Both the position numbers and the translations under genes were made by a program. Below are positions 44,607 through 53,693 of a DNA stretch of 64,000 nt, in pieces. Where the stretch lies: the NCBI RefSeq assembly GCF_001618005.1, contig NZ_LQXA01000030.1, forward strand, positions 62,001 to 126,000. The letters run 5' to 3'. The notes beneath the pieces were generated by a model. It searched no databases, was not told the DNA's origin, and saw nothing but the letters and a program-made list of their open reading frames with translations. This DNA is from Clavibacter tessellarius (GTDB lineage: Bacteria > Actinomycetota > Actinomycetes > Actinomycetales > Microbacteriaceae). Numbering within the stretch: the first letter of the stretch is position 1; the number at the start of each line of letters is the position of its first letter.

Positions 44607-44640
44607 GAGGGGAGGCGCGACTCGCGTCGCACCTCCCCTC
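44607..44640 (-). terminator. Intercistronic hairpin between binding protein and GH35 genes
   Basis: GAGGGGAGG (44607-44615) pairs with CCTCCCCTC (44632-44640), and GCGAC/GTCGC continue the stem after one mismatch, closing a TCGC loop. It sits 16 bp past the stop of the binding-protein gene and 34 bp before the GH35 start. It may cause partial termination or protect the upstream mRNA, giving more binding protein than enzyme. Confidence 0.7.
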
Positions 44641-44655
44641 GTCGTGCGGGTGCTG

Positions 44656-46008
44656 CTACTTCACGTCGACGGTGAAGCCCTGCTGCTGGCCGTACTCGGC
44701 AGCCGCCTTGCCCCACGCCTCGAGGACGGGGTCGAGCGAGGTGCCGCCGGAGTACGCCGACGAGGCCGAGTCGCTGAAGATGCTGTTCGTGTAGACCTGG
44801 AAGGGCAGGTACTGCCAGTCCGGGACGACCTCCTTCGAGGCCGCGCTGAGCACCTCGTTGATCTTCTGCCCGCCGAAGTACTCGGGCGCCTCGGCGAGGA
44901 ACTCGGGGCTGTTCAGGTCGGCCGTGGTGGAGGGGAAGCCGCCGGCGTCGAAGGAGATCTTGCGACCCTCCTCGTTCGCGGTCGTGAACTTCGCGAACTC
45001 CGCCGCGACGAGCTTGTTGGCCGACTGCTGCATGACGGCGATGGAGGATCCGCCGCTCTCCGCCGTCGCGGTGTCGCCCGCGCTGTACTGCGGCATGGGG
45101 GCGACGCGCCACTGGCCGGAGCCCGCGGTGGCCTGCGCCTCGAGGTTGCCGGGCATCCAGGCGCCGGTGATCAGCGTCGCGATGGATCCGTCGCCGAGGC
45201 CGCGGAACCACTCGTCGGTCCAGCCGGGCGTCTGGGCGAGCGAGCCGCCCTCGACGAGCTTGTTCCACATGGCCGTGTACTTCTTGGCGCCCGCGTCCTG
45301 CATGTCGATGGTGACCTTGTCGCCGTCGACCTTGTAGGGCTTGCCGCCGGCCTGCCAGATCATGCTCGTGGTGAAGCCGGCGTCGCCGGAGTCGCTGGTG
45401 ATGTACTGGTTCGGGTCGGCGGCGTGCATCTTCTCCGCCGCGGCGACGTACTCGTCCCACGTGGTGGGGACGGCGATCTGGTACTTGTCGAAGACGTCCT
45501 GGCGGTAGAACATCGCCATGGGGCCCGAGTCCTGCGGCAGCGCGTAGAGGGCGTCGCCCTCGGTGACGGCGTTCCAGGTGGACGCCGTGAACTGGTCCTT
45601 CAGGTCCGTGTAGCCGTAGCCCGAGAGGTCGGCGAGGGACTTGCCGAGCGCGAACTGCGGGATCGCGAAGTACTCGATCTGCGCCACGTCGGGGGCGCCC
45701 TTGCCCGCCTTGATGGCGTTCTGGAGCTTCGTGTACTGGTCGGCGCCGGTGCCGACGTTCTGCACGTCGACCGTGACCTTCGGGTGCGCCTTCTCGAACG
45801 CCTCCGCGATCGGCTTGATGGCCGGGGCCCAGCCCCAGACGGTGATGGAGGACTGCGTGTCGAGGGCCTTCGCGAGGTCGTCGGCCGAGGCGGAGTCGGC
45901 GCTGGCGCCGCCGGATCCGGAGGAGCACGCCGCGAGCGAGCCCGCGAGGACGATGCCGAGGCCGAGCGCGATGGCGCGCTTCGCCCTGCGGGGGAACGAG
46001 ATGGACAT
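44656..46008 (-). CDS. CUT1-type sugar-binding lipoprotein, galactoside system
   Basis: The 450-residue protein has a twin-basic start, hydrophobic stretch and lipobox LAAC with Cys28. The mature sequence SSITVWGWAPAIKPIAEAFEKAHP is typical of oligosaccharide-binding proteins, and WYRQDVFDKY-like blocks follow. ATG 46008 is preferred over ATG 46023 because AAAGG lies at the right distance. It is third in the operon with permeases at 46070 and 47023 and before the GH35 enzyme. Confidence 0.93.
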   Translation of the reverse strand: MSISFPRRAKRAIALGLGIVLAGSLAACSSGSGGASADSASADDLAKALDTQSSITVWGWAPAIKPIAEAFEKAHPKVTVDVQNVGTGADQYTKLQNAIKAGKGAPDVAQIEYFAIPQFALGKSLADLSGYGYTDLKDQFTASTWNAVTEGDALYALPQDSGPMAMFYRQDVFDKYQIAVPTTWDEYVAAAEKMHAADPNQYITSDSGDAGFTTSMIWQAGGKPYKVDGDKVTIDMQDAGAKKYTAMWNKLVEGGSLAQTPGWTDEWFRGLGDGSIATLITGAWMPGNLEAQATAGSGQWRVAPMPQYSAGDTATAESGGSSIAVMQQSANKLVAAEFAKFTTANEEGRKISFDAGGFPSTTADLNSPEFLAEAPEYFGGQKINEVLSAASKEVVPDWQYLPFQVYTNSIFSDSASSAYSGGTSLDPVLEAWGKAAAEYGQQQGFTVDVK

Positions 46009-46069
46009 GGTGGTGCCTTTCACTTCTTCGTGGTGGTGAGGGGAGGTGCGGAGGAGCTGTCGGAGGGCG

Positions 46070-47020
46070 CTACGCCTTGACGCCGCCGGCCGAGAGGCCG
46101 GACTGCCAGTAGCGCTGGAGGAAGAGGAACGCGATCACGATCGGGATGATCGCGAGGAACGAGCCCGTGATGACGAGGTTGTAGATCGGCTGGCCGCCCA
46201 CGGTGGTGGACTGCGCGTTCCACTGGTTGAGGCCCACCGTGAGGGGGTACCAGCGGGAGTCGCTCAGCATGATCAGGGGCAGGAAGTAGTTGTTCCAGGT
46301 CGCGACGATCGAGAACAGCAGCACCGTGATGAGGCCGGGCGACAGGAGCCGCAGGCTGATCGTGAAGAAGGTGCGGATCTCGCTCGAGCCGTCGATCCGC
46401 GCCGCCTCGAGGATCTCCTCGGGCACCGAGTCGACCGCGTAGGTCCAGATGAGATACAGGCCGAAGGGGCTGATGAGCGACGGCAGGATGATCGCCCACG
46501 GGGTGTTGGTGAGGCCCATCTGGCTGAAGAGCAGGAAGGTCGGCACCGCGAGGGCCGTGCCCGGGATCGCGACGGCGCCGAGCACCACCGCGAACACGAT
46601 CTTCTTGCCCGGGAAGTCGAACTTCGCCAGGCCGTAGCCCGCGAGGGTGGCGAGCAGCGTGGCGCCGCCCGCTCCGACGACCACGTAGATCAGCGTGTTG
46701 CCGAGCCAGCGCACGAACTCGCCGTTGCCGTAGGTCAGCACGCCCTGGATGTTGTCCCACAGCGCGAAGTCGCCCGAGAACCAGAGGCCGAACGAGCTGA
46801 ACAGCGCGTCCTGCGTCTTGGTCGAGTTGACCAGGAGCCAGAACAGGGGGAGCACGGAGTAGATGAGCAGCAGCGACATCACGATGGTGAGCACGATGCT
46901 GCGGCGCTCGCGCGGGGCGCCGGCGGAGCGGCGGCGCTTGGGCGAGCGGTCCGCCGGGGCGTCGCGGACGGGCGTGCCGGCGTCGGGCGCGGCGAGGGGG
47001 GTTCCGGTGAGGGTCGACAC
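46070..47020 (-). CDS. CUT1 sugar transporter permease, MalG-like
   Basis: The 316-residue protein starts at GTG 47020 with a 40-residue charged tail and has six membrane helices. The EAA loop is EEILEAARIDGSSEIRTFFTISLRLLSP at about 190. The start follows the upstream permease by 2 bp and has AAGGA before it. It forms the channel with the MalF-like protein encoded at 47023. Confidence 0.93.
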   Translation of the reverse strand: MSTLTGTPLAAPDAGTPVRDAPADRSPKRRRSAGAPRERRSIVLTIVMSLLLIYSVLPLFWLLVNSTKTQDALFSSFGLWFSGDFALWDNIQGVLTYGNGEFVRWLGNTLIYVVVGAGGATLLATLAGYGLAKFDFPGKKIVFAVVLGAVAIPGTALAVPTFLLFSQMGLTNTPWAIILPSLISPFGLYLIWTYAVDSVPEEILEAARIDGSSEIRTFFTISLRLLSPGLITVLLFSIVATWNNYFLPLIMLSDSRWYPLTVGLNQWNAQSTTVGGQPIYNLVITGSFLAIIPIVIAFLFLQRYWQSGLSAGGVKA

Positions 47021-47022
47021 GG

Positions 47023-47964
47023 TCAGCTGTCCTTCCGGGTGCCGACGAGCTGCACCACGTAGGCGACCACCATCGTCAGGACGCCCATGATGATCGCGAT
47101 GGCGGCGGAGTAGTTGAACTCCTGTCCCGCGAAGGACAGGTTGTAGGCGTACATGTTCGGCGTGAAGAACGAGCTGATGCCGTTCGGCGCCAGCGTCTGC
47201 AGGATGTTCGGCTCGTTGAAGAGCTGGAAGCTGCCGATGATCGAGAAGATCACGCCGATGACCAGCGCACCGCGGATGGCGGGCAGCTTGATGCCGGTGA
47301 CGATGCGGAACGGGCCCGCGCCGTCGAGCTCGGCGGCCTCGTAGAGGTCGGGCGAGATGACGCGGAGGGCCGCGTAGAACAGCAGCATGTTGTAGCCGAC
47401 GAACTCCCACGTGACGATGTTGCCGATCGACGCGAGGATCCAGCTCTGCGAGAGCAGGTCGGGGAGGTCCCAGCCGGTGGCCTGCTCCAGGTTGCCGACG
47501 AGGCCGAAGCGGTTGCCGTAGATGAAGCCCCACATGAGCGCCGCGACGACCGCGGGGACGGCGTAGGGCAGGAAGATCGAGATGCGGAAGAACGCCGTGA
47601 GGTGGAGGCGGGCCGAGTCGAGCGCGAGCGCCGCGAAGAGGGCGACGAACAGCATGATCGGCACCTGCACCACGAGGAACAGCGCGACGCGGCCGAGGGC
47701 CTCCCAGAACTGCGCGTCCCGGAAGGCACGCGTGTAGTTGTCGATGCCGACGAACGAGTTGCCACCGATCATCCGCTCCTGGAACAGGCTGAGGTAGATC
47801 GAGTAGCCGACGGGCGCGATGAGCACGACGAGGAAGACCACGAGGAACGGGGCCACGAACCACAGCCCCGTCCAGCGTCGCTTGTCGCGTCGCATCGGGG
47901 CGCCGCTCGGGCGGGCTGCGTCGGGCGCCGTCGGCCGGGCGGCCGAGGTCGACATCGTCGTCAT
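47023..47964 (-). CDS. CUT1 sugar transporter permease, MalF-like
   Basis: The 313-residue protein has six membrane helices, the first WFVAPFLVVFLVVLIAPVGYS, and an EAA loop DLYEAAELDGAGPFRIVTGIKLPAI at about 204. ATG 47964 is behind GGAAGC; ATG 47955 is an alternative. It is the first gene of the galactoside operon and is transcribed away from the LacI gene across a 98-bp gap that holds an operator. Confidence 0.93.
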   Translation of the reverse strand: MTTMSTSAARPTAPDAARPSGAPMRRDKRRWTGLWFVAPFLVVFLVVLIAPVGYSIYLSLFQERMIGGNSFVGIDNYTRAFRDAQFWEALGRVALFLVVQVPIMLFVALFAALALDSARLHLTAFFRISIFLPYAVPAVVAALMWGFIYGNRFGLVGNLEQATGWDLPDLLSQSWILASIGNIVTWEFVGYNMLLFYAALRVISPDLYEAAELDGAGPFRIVTGIKLPAIRGALVIGVIFSIIGSFQLFNEPNILQTLAPNGISSFFTPNMYAYNLSFAGQEFNYSAAIAIIMGVLTMVVAYVVQLVGTRKDS

Positions 47965-48042
47965 GTGCTTCCACTTCGTCGGGGGATCGCGGCGCCATCA
48001 GCCCGTCGGGGGAGGGCTGTCACCCACCTCGGGAAGATTGGG

Positions 48043-48056
48043 TGTTTGCGCAAACA
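48043..48056. promoter_or_regulatory. LacI-family operator
   Basis: TGTTTGCGCAAACA is a perfect 14-bp palindrome with a central CG, the classic form of LacI/GalR-family operators. It lies between the divergent LacI-type gene and the transporter operon, so it can control both. No second copy was noticed nearby. Confidence 0.88.
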
Positions 48057-48062
48057 TCTGTG

Positions 48063-49145
48063 ATGCTCGCAACCATGACATCTCCACCGTCGGCCGTCAA
48101 GTCGGGCGGCCGGCGCACGCCCGGCGGCCGCACCGTGTCGATGGCGGACGTCGCGGCGCACGCCGGCGTCTCCGCCCAGACCGTCTCCCGCGTGTCCAAC
48201 GGCGCGCAGAACGTGGAGGCCTCGACCCGCCAGCGCGTGGTCGACGCGATGGCCGAGCTCGGCTACCGGCCGAACAGCGCGGCCCGGGCGCTGAAGACCG
48301 GCCGCTTCCGCAGCATCGGCATCATCATGTTCACGCTCTCCACCCTCGGGAACATGCGCACGCTCGACGCGATCGTCACCGCCGCATCCGATGCCGGGTA
48401 CACGATCACGCTGATGCCCGTGCCGCACCCCACCGAGGGGGAGGTGGCCGGCGCGTTCAGCCGGCTGCAGGAGGAGGCGGTCGACGGGGTCGTCATCATC
48501 ATCGAGGCGCACATGCTCGACCGCGCCGACGTGATCATCCCCGTGGGGCTGCCCGTCGTGATCATCGACTCCGACGCGGGCGACCCGTTCGTGGTCGTCG
48601 ACACCGACCAGGAGCAGGGCACGCGGCTCGTCACCCAGCACCTGCTGGACCTCGGCCACACCGCGATCGTGCACGTCGCCGGCCCGTCCACCTCGTACTC
48701 CGCGGCCCGGCGCGCGGCGGAGTGGCGCGCGACGATGGTCGACGCCGGGCTCTCCCCGGAGGATCCCGCGCAGGGCGACTGGACCACCGCGTCCGGCTAC
48801 CGCATCGGGAAGGAGCTCGGGCAGCGCGCCGACATCACCGGCATCGTGGCCGCGAACGACCAGATGGCCCTCGGGATCCTGCACGCGCTGCACGAGCTGG
48901 GCCGCGACGTGCCGGGGGACATCAGCGTGGTCGGCTTCGACGACACGGAGGAGTCGAGCTCGTTCTGGCCGCCGCTCACGACCGTGCACCAGGACTTCAC
49001 CGAGATCGGCCGCCGCTCCATGCAGGTGTTGCTGGAGATGCTTGAGGGGCGCGAGCCGTCGCACGACCGCATCGTGCCGACGCGGCTCGTGGTGCGCGAG
49101 AGCGCGGCGGCGCCGCGGGCCAGCTCCCGGGCGACCCGCGGCTGA
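48063..49145 (+). CDS. LacI-family transcriptional regulator
   Basis: The roughly 360-residue protein has the LacI helix-turn-helix and hinge: VSMADVAAHAGVSAQTVSRVSNG at about 25-47 and LGYRPNSAARALKTGR at about 67. The effector domain fits a periplasmic-binding fold (IGIIMFTLS, ASGYRIGKELGQ, GFDDTEESSSFWPPLTTV). Starts at 48063 and 48075 are both possible; neither has a strong ribosome binding site, and a start at GTG 48042 would place the operator inside the coding sequence. It probably represses the GH35/transporter operon until a galactoside binds. Confidence 0.92.
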   Translation: MLATMTSPPSAVKSGGRRTPGGRTVSMADVAAHAGVSAQTVSRVSNGAQNVEASTRQRVVDAMAELGYRPNSAARALKTGRFRSIGIIMFTLSTLGNMRTLDAIVTAASDAGYTITLMPVPHPTEGEVAGAFSRLQEEAVDGVVIIIEAHMLDRADVIIPVGLPVVIIDSDAGDPFVVVDTDQEQGTRLVTQHLLDLGHTAIVHVAGPSTSYSAARRAAEWRATMVDAGLSPEDPAQGDWTTASGYRIGKELGQRADITGIVAANDQMALGILHALHELGRDVPGDISVVGFDDTEESSSFWPPLTTVHQDFTEIGRRSMQVLLEMLEGREPSHDRIVPTRLVVRESAAAPRASSRATRG

Positions 49146-49155
49146 GCGCTCCGCG

Positions 49156-50253
49156 TCAGGTGCGCACGACCCCTCGTGCCGACGTCGCGCGGGATGCGCG
49201 CGGCGGCAGCGGCTTGCCCGGTGCGACCGTGCCCGTCGTCTGCATGAAGGTGTTGCCGCCCTCGAACAGCGCGTAGGTGTCCCCGGGTGAGTCGAGGTGG
49301 ATCGCGATGGGGTTGTTCGAGTGGTCGAACCGGCAGCCCTCCACGATGACGCGGCCGCCGCTGCCGACCTCGAGGGCGGCGTACTGGCCGGATCCGGCCT
49401 GCGTGTTGTCGAAGACCACCCCCTTCACGTCGACGTCGCCGCGGAGCAGCGGCCGCCCCCGCATGAGCGGTCCGATGTGGTCGCCCACCAGGTTCACGTG
49501 GAGGTGCCCGGTGGTGGCGTAGCTGTCCTGCGCGTTCGCGCCGACGAGGATCCCGAGGCGCTCGGAGGCGAGCGGCTGGAGGCCGAAGCCCCAGTCCCAG
49601 CGGATGCTCGGATCGATGTCCGCGTACGCGCGCGAGTAGGAGAACGTGCTGTTCGAGATGGTGACGTCGTCGGCCCCGCGGGTCACCGACATGAGGTCGT
49701 CGGTGGTGTCGTACGCGACGATGCGGTCGATGGTCACGTGCGCGGCACCGCGCACGCTGATGGCCTCGTAGTTGACGCCCGCGCCGTGCGGCCTCGTCGC
49801 GGCGCCGGAGAGCGCGACGAGGTCGGAGAGGCGGCCGTGCAGGGTGAGGTCGCGCACGGTCACGTCGTGGAGGGCGCCCGCGTAGGTGTGGTCGTAGATC
49901 CGCAGCTGGATGTTCACGAGCTCCACGGTCGGGGTGGCGCCCTCGATGAGCGTGCCGCTCGATGCCGCGTCGAGCACGTCGACGAAGACGGGAGAGGGGC
50001 CGCCGTAGAGCGACGTGGTGATGACGATGTGGTGCACGTGCTTCGCGATCGCGGTGCGCAGCGCATCGACGCTGGCGACGCGGGCGGTCGCGCCGGCGCC
50101 GGTCGCGGACGAGCCCGAGGTGAGGGCGGCGCTGGTGGTCGTCGCGGCGGCGGCGGGAGCGGCGGCGTCCGCCGGAGCGGTCGGGCCGGTGCCCGTGAGG
50201 GCGACGAGGAGGAGCGTGCCGGCGAGCGCGGCGGGCAGGGGACGGATGCGCAT
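49156..50253 (-). CDS. Secreted pectate-lyase-like parallel beta-helix protein
   Basis: The 365-residue protein has a signal peptide (RIRPLPAALAGTLLLVALTG..., about 1-35) followed by an Ala/Thr/Ser-rich stretch. The core is a right-handed beta-helix of pectate lyase family 1 type: HIVITTSLYGG, YDTTDDLMSVTRGADDVTISNSTFSYS at about 190, and HLHVNLVGDHIG at about 255. DLMSVTRGADDVTIS resembles the DGLIDITRGS block of PL1 enzymes. Some catalytic details are weak, so activity on pectin is probable, not certain. ATG 50253 follows GAGAGG. Confidence 0.8.
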   Translation of the reverse strand: MRIRPLPAALAGTLLLVALTGTGPTAPADAAAPAAAATTTSAALTSGSSATGAGATARVASVDALRTAIAKHVHHIVITTSLYGGPSPVFVDVLDAASSGTLIEGATPTVELVNIQLRIYDHTYAGALHDVTVRDLTLHGRLSDLVALSGAATRPHGAGVNYEAISVRGAAHVTIDRIVAYDTTDDLMSVTRGADDVTISNSTFSYSRAYADIDPSIRWDWGFGLQPLASERLGILVGANAQDSYATTGHLHVNLVGDHIGPLMRGRPLLRGDVDVKGVVFDNTQAGSGQYAALEVGSGGRVIVEGCRFDHSNNPIAIHLDSPGDTYALFEGGNTFMQTTGTVAPGKPLPPRASRATSARGVVRT

Positions 50254-50484
50254 GGATGCCTCTCGGAGAGGCGCCGTGGCCCGCGGGCCGCGACGCGGGA
50301 GGATGCGCGGCGCCCCGTCTGGCGACGCGGCCACGCTGTCAGACGGCCGTCTGATGCGTCACCGTAACGGCGGGCTCGACGGTGTCGGGCGGCCTCCGCA
50401 CAGCGCATCCCGCCCCAGCGTTTCGACCGACCCGCCGCGGGGAACGGGGAGGGGGACCCGCCCGCCCGACCAGGAGGCCCGCCT

Positions 50485-51621
50485 GTGCCCGTCGTCGCCC
50501 CGCTCCACGAGACCTTCCCTCGCGTCCGCTCCATCGCCGTGCTGCGCGGCGGCGGGCTCGGCGACCTGATCTTCGCGCTGCCGGCCATCGCGGCGCTGCG
50601 GGCCGCATACCCGGGCGCGCGGATCACGCTGCTCGGCACGCCGCTGCACCGCGCGCTGCTGGCGGGCCGGCCGGGCGCGCCCGAGGAGATCGAGGTGCTG
50701 CCGGTGGCGCACGGGGTGCGGGACGTGCCGGGCACGGATCCGGACCCCGCGGAGGTCGAGGCGTTCGCCGGCCGGATGCGCGAGCGCCGCTTCGACCTCG
50801 CCGTGCAGGTGCACGGCGGCGGCCGGAACTCGAACCCGTTCCTGCTGCGGCTCGGCGCGCGGCACACCGTGGGCACCGCGACCGACGACGCCGAGCGGCT
50901 CGAGCGCGTGATCCCGTACGTCTACTACCAGCACGAGGTGCTGCGCGGGCTCGAGGTCGCGGGGCTCGCGGGCGCGCGGATCGCCGACCTCGAGCCGGTC
51001 GTCGAGGTGACCGATGCCGAGCGCGACGCCGCCACGCGGCACCTGGCGGGCGCGCCCGGCGGGCTCGTCGTGATCCACCCGGGCGCCACGGACGTGCGCC
51101 GCCGCTGGCCCGTGGAACGGTTCGCGGAGATCGCGCGCCGGGCCGCCGCCGACGACGCGCAGGTGGTCGTGGTCGGCGACGCGACGGATGCCGCCGACGC
51201 CGACCGCATCGTGGCGCTCGGCCGGGACGGCCTGCCGGCCGAGCAGGCCGCGCGCATCACCTCGCTCGCCGACTCGCTCACGCTGGGCGAGCTGGCCGGC
51301 CTCTTCACCCACGCCGACGTCGTGCTCGGCAACGACAGCGGCCCGCGCCACCTCGCGCAGGCCGTGGGCGCGCGCACGGTCGGCGTGTTCTGGTTCGGCA
51401 ACGTCATCAACGCGGGGGCGTTCGGCCGCACCCGGCACCGGATCCACATGGGCTGGACCACGCGCTGCCCCGTCTGCGGCGTCGACGTCACGCAGGTCGG
51501 CTGGACGGCGGAGCGCTGCGCGCACGACCCGTCGTACGTGGTCGACGTGCAGGTGGACGACGTGCACGCCGACGTGGAGCAGCTGCGGCGGGCGTCGCTC
51601 AGGGATCGCGTCACGGTCTGA
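50485..51621 (+). CDS. Glycosyltransferase family 9 (heptosyltransferase-like)
   Basis: The 378-residue protein has the GT9 start IAVLRGGGLGDLIFALPAIAALRAAYPGA at about 17-45 and the donor-binding C-terminal block NDSGPRHLAQAVGARTVGVFW at about 284. VIHPGATDVRRRWPVERFAEI is another GT9 motif. In Gram-negatives GT9 adds heptose to lipopolysaccharide; here it would fit the two heptose operons of this window. It is a single gene from GTG 50485. Confidence 0.9.
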   Translation: MPVVAPLHETFPRVRSIAVLRGGGLGDLIFALPAIAALRAAYPGARITLLGTPLHRALLAGRPGAPEEIEVLPVAHGVRDVPGTDPDPAEVEAFAGRMRERRFDLAVQVHGGGRNSNPFLLRLGARHTVGTATDDAERLERVIPYVYYQHEVLRGLEVAGLAGARIADLEPVVEVTDAERDAATRHLAGAPGGLVVIHPGATDVRRRWPVERFAEIARRAAADDAQVVVVGDATDAADADRIVALGRDGLPAEQAARITSLADSLTLGELAGLFTHADVVLGNDSGPRHLAQAVGARTVGVFWFGNVINAGAFGRTRHRIHMGWTTRCPVCGVDVTQVGWTAERCAHDPSYVVDVQVDDVHADVEQLRRASLRDRVTV

Positions 51622-51687
51622 GGCACGCGTCGGCCGCGCCTGGTGACGGGGCGCGCGCGGATCCGCCGGGTCGGCGAGCATCGGGGG

Positions 51688-52182
51688 ATGGACTGGCGAG
51701 AGGACCGCATCGGCTCGGCCGTGCGCGGCGAGAACCCGACCGTGCTGCGCGAGCTGGGAGCGGGGTACGCCGTCATCGGCGACGTGCAGTTCCTCCCCGG
51801 GTACTGCGTGCTCCTCGCGAAGGACGCGCAGGCGACCGCGCTCGCCGAGCTGCCCCGGCTCGAGCGCGTGCGCTTCCTGGCGGACGCCGACCTGCTCGCG
51901 ACCGCGGTCGAGCGCGCGTGCCGGGCGGCGGATCCGGCCTTCCGTCGCGTGAACCTCGAGGTGCTGGGCAACGCGGACGCCTTCGTGCACGCCCACGTCT
52001 GGCCGCGGTACGCGTGGGAGCCGCCGGCGCTCACGCGGCGTCCGGTGTGGCTGCACGCGGAGGAGCGGTGGGCGGATCCGGCGACGGCGCTGGGCGACGC
52101 GCACGCAACGCTGCGGGCGCGGATCACGGCGGAGCTCGACGCGCTCGTGGCGGCGGACGACGTCTCAGTCCGCGCCGGCTGA
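51688..52182 (+). CDS. HIT-family hydrolase
   Basis: The 164-residue protein has a histidine-triad-like motif FVHAHVWPRY at about 96-105, preceded by VNLEVLGNADA. The HxHxW form suits the Ap4A-hydrolase/HINT-like branch of HIT proteins. Earlier parts RGENPTVLRELGAGYAVIGDVQFLPGYCVLLAK match the usual HIT beginning. ATG 51688 has a GGGGGA upstream; an in-frame ATG at 51643 is less likely. Likely substrate: dinucleoside polyphosphates or nucleotide adducts. Confidence 0.82.
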   Translation: MDWREDRIGSAVRGENPTVLRELGAGYAVIGDVQFLPGYCVLLAKDAQATALAELPRLERVRFLADADLLATAVERACRAADPAFRRVNLEVLGNADAFVHAHVWPRYAWEPPALTRRPVWLHAEERWADPATALGDAHATLRARITAELDALVAADDVSVRAG

Positions 52183-52216
52183 GACGAAACATCTCGGTCG
52201 CCCTCTCGGCGAACGA

Positions 52217-52231
52217 TCAACTCAGAGTTGA
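52217..52231. promoter_or_regulatory. Orphan 15-bp palindrome between convergent genes
   Basis: TCAACTCAGAGTTGA is a perfect 7-1-7 palindrome in a short lower-GC patch between the HIT gene end and the hydrolase end. A smaller repeat GAGA...TCTC lies just upstream. It resembles a MarR/PadR-type operator, but no promoter of a visible gene is here. Hairpin formation or a lost neighbour gene are both possible. Confidence 0.4.
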
Positions 52232-52254
52232 GTGTTGCTTCGGTGACCTCGCCG

Positions 52255-53550
52255 TCATCGAGGATCGGTCGCGAGCGCCTCCGTCGGCCGCATCGTCGTC
52301 GCGATCGCCGCGTTGCGCAGCGACTCGGTGCCCGCGTCGAGGTAGCCGAAGCTGCGCTCGTGGGCGGCGTACTCCTGCTTGCGCAGGGTCGGATCCTGGA
52401 TGGTCGTCCACGCCGCCGACCGCGGGTCGTCGTTCCAGCGCGAGTGCAGCACCGGGGCGTGGCCGGTCACCGGGAGGAGGCCGCGCGACGGATCGCCGTC
52501 GACCTGGATCACGGTGGCGCCGAAGCCGGGCGCACGCGGATCCTGCCGCGACAGCCGGCCCCACACCGCCTCCGCGTCGTCGGCCGCCTCGCCCGCGTAG
52601 ACGTGCCGGGCGTGCAGGTCACGCACGCCGGCGATGCCATCCTCGACGCCGGCCGAGCCGAGCATGACGAACGAGTAGACGCCGAGGTCGCGGGCGGCGA
52701 GCGCGTCGGCGGCCATCGTGGAACCGTACGAGTGCGCGATGACGCTCACGGTGGCGAGGTCGCCGTGCGCGCGAGCCGCCCGCAGCCCCTGGATCTCGCT
52801 CGCCAGCAGCGGGGCGCCGCGCTCCGCGCTGTCGCCGAGCGTCGCGTCGATGCCGGGGGCCGGTGTCCGGTAGCCGATCCACGCGACCACGGCATGCGCG
52901 GCCGGCGCGCCCACGGCCGCCTGCGCGTCGTACACGTTCTGCGCGGTCTCGGTCCAGAGCTGCATGTCGTCGGTGTAGGTGCCCATGCCGGGGACGGTGA
53001 AGGTGACCTGGCGCGCGGTGTCGAGATCACCCACGGCGATGGCGGCGAGCGGCGGATCCCGGTGCGTGAACGACACGAGGGTGCGCCGCGGCCCGCCCTT
53101 CGACCGGAGCGCCTCGCGGATCGCGGTGAGAGCGGTGAGCCGGTCGCGCGCGGCCGCGTCGCCGGGGTGCGCCGCGACCGCCGCCTCCTCGGTCGCGAGA
53201 CGCGCCGCCAGCTGGCGGCGGTTGGCGGCGTCGCGGGAGGCGTAGTCCACGCCGTCGAGGTTGCCGATGAGACCGGACGAGTGCCGGATCAGGGTGCGCT
53301 GGCGCTTCCGGTCCTTCGCGGCCCACCAGCTGACGACGTGTGCGGGAGCGGCGTCGCGCACCTGCAGCTCGAGGGACGGATGCGCGGCGATCATGCGCTG
53401 CGCCTGCGCGTCGGAGAGTGCGGCGTACCGGTCGAGCTGCGCGAACCCCGCGTCGACGCCGCCTCCGGGCGGGGCCGGCAGGATGAGGAGCCCGACGAGC
53501 ACGGCGGCGAGGGCGAGCGCGGTCTCGCGTCGACGATGCGCCCGGGTCAC
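52255..53550 (-). CDS. Secreted alpha/beta hydrolase of the DUF1023 type
   Basis: The 431-residue protein has a short N-terminal membrane or signal segment (ALALAAVLVGLLILP at about 10-25). The C-terminal part shows a DUF1023-like alpha/beta hydrolase: TFTVPGMGTYTDDMQ at about 182, nucleophile motif VIAHSYGSTMAADAL at about 268 (Ser in HSYGS) and VTGHAPVLHS at about 378 with the catalytic His region. The N-terminal half is helical with many Ala and Arg. Function is probably hydrolysis outside the membrane; the substrate is unknown. Confidence 0.82.
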   Translation of the reverse strand: MTRAHRRRETALALAAVLVGLLILPAPPGGGVDAGFAQLDRYAALSDAQAQRMIAAHPSLELQVRDAAPAHVVSWWAAKDRKRQRTLIRHSSGLIGNLDGVDYASRDAANRRQLAARLATEEAAVAAHPGDAAARDRLTALTAIREALRSKGGPRRTLVSFTHRDPPLAAIAVGDLDTARQVTFTVPGMGTYTDDMQLWTETAQNVYDAQAAVGAPAAHAVVAWIGYRTPAPGIDATLGDSAERGAPLLASEIQGLRAARAHGDLATVSVIAHSYGSTMAADALAARDLGVYSFVMLGSAGVEDGIAGVRDLHARHVYAGEAADDAEAVWGRLSRQDPRAPGFGATVIQVDGDPSRGLLPVTGHAPVLHSRWNDDPRSAAWTTIQDPTLRKQEYAAHERSFGYLDAGTESLRNAAIATTMRPTEALATDPR

Positions 53551-53693
53551 GTGCGCCTCCTCATCGGGCGCTCCGCCGGAAGGGTGCGCTCGTCAGATGG
53601 TAGGTCGTCCGGATCGGGCTCCGGCCGTGCACCGACTGCACGCGCGCTGGACACCGGGCATGCGCTCGCCGTGCACGGGAGGCGGACAGCGGG

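Noticed and set aside
42737-45928. Single frame joining GH35 and part of the binding-protein gene
   Set aside because: The GH35 protein begins at 44572; the upstream part is out of frame with the real binding protein and is Arg-rich.
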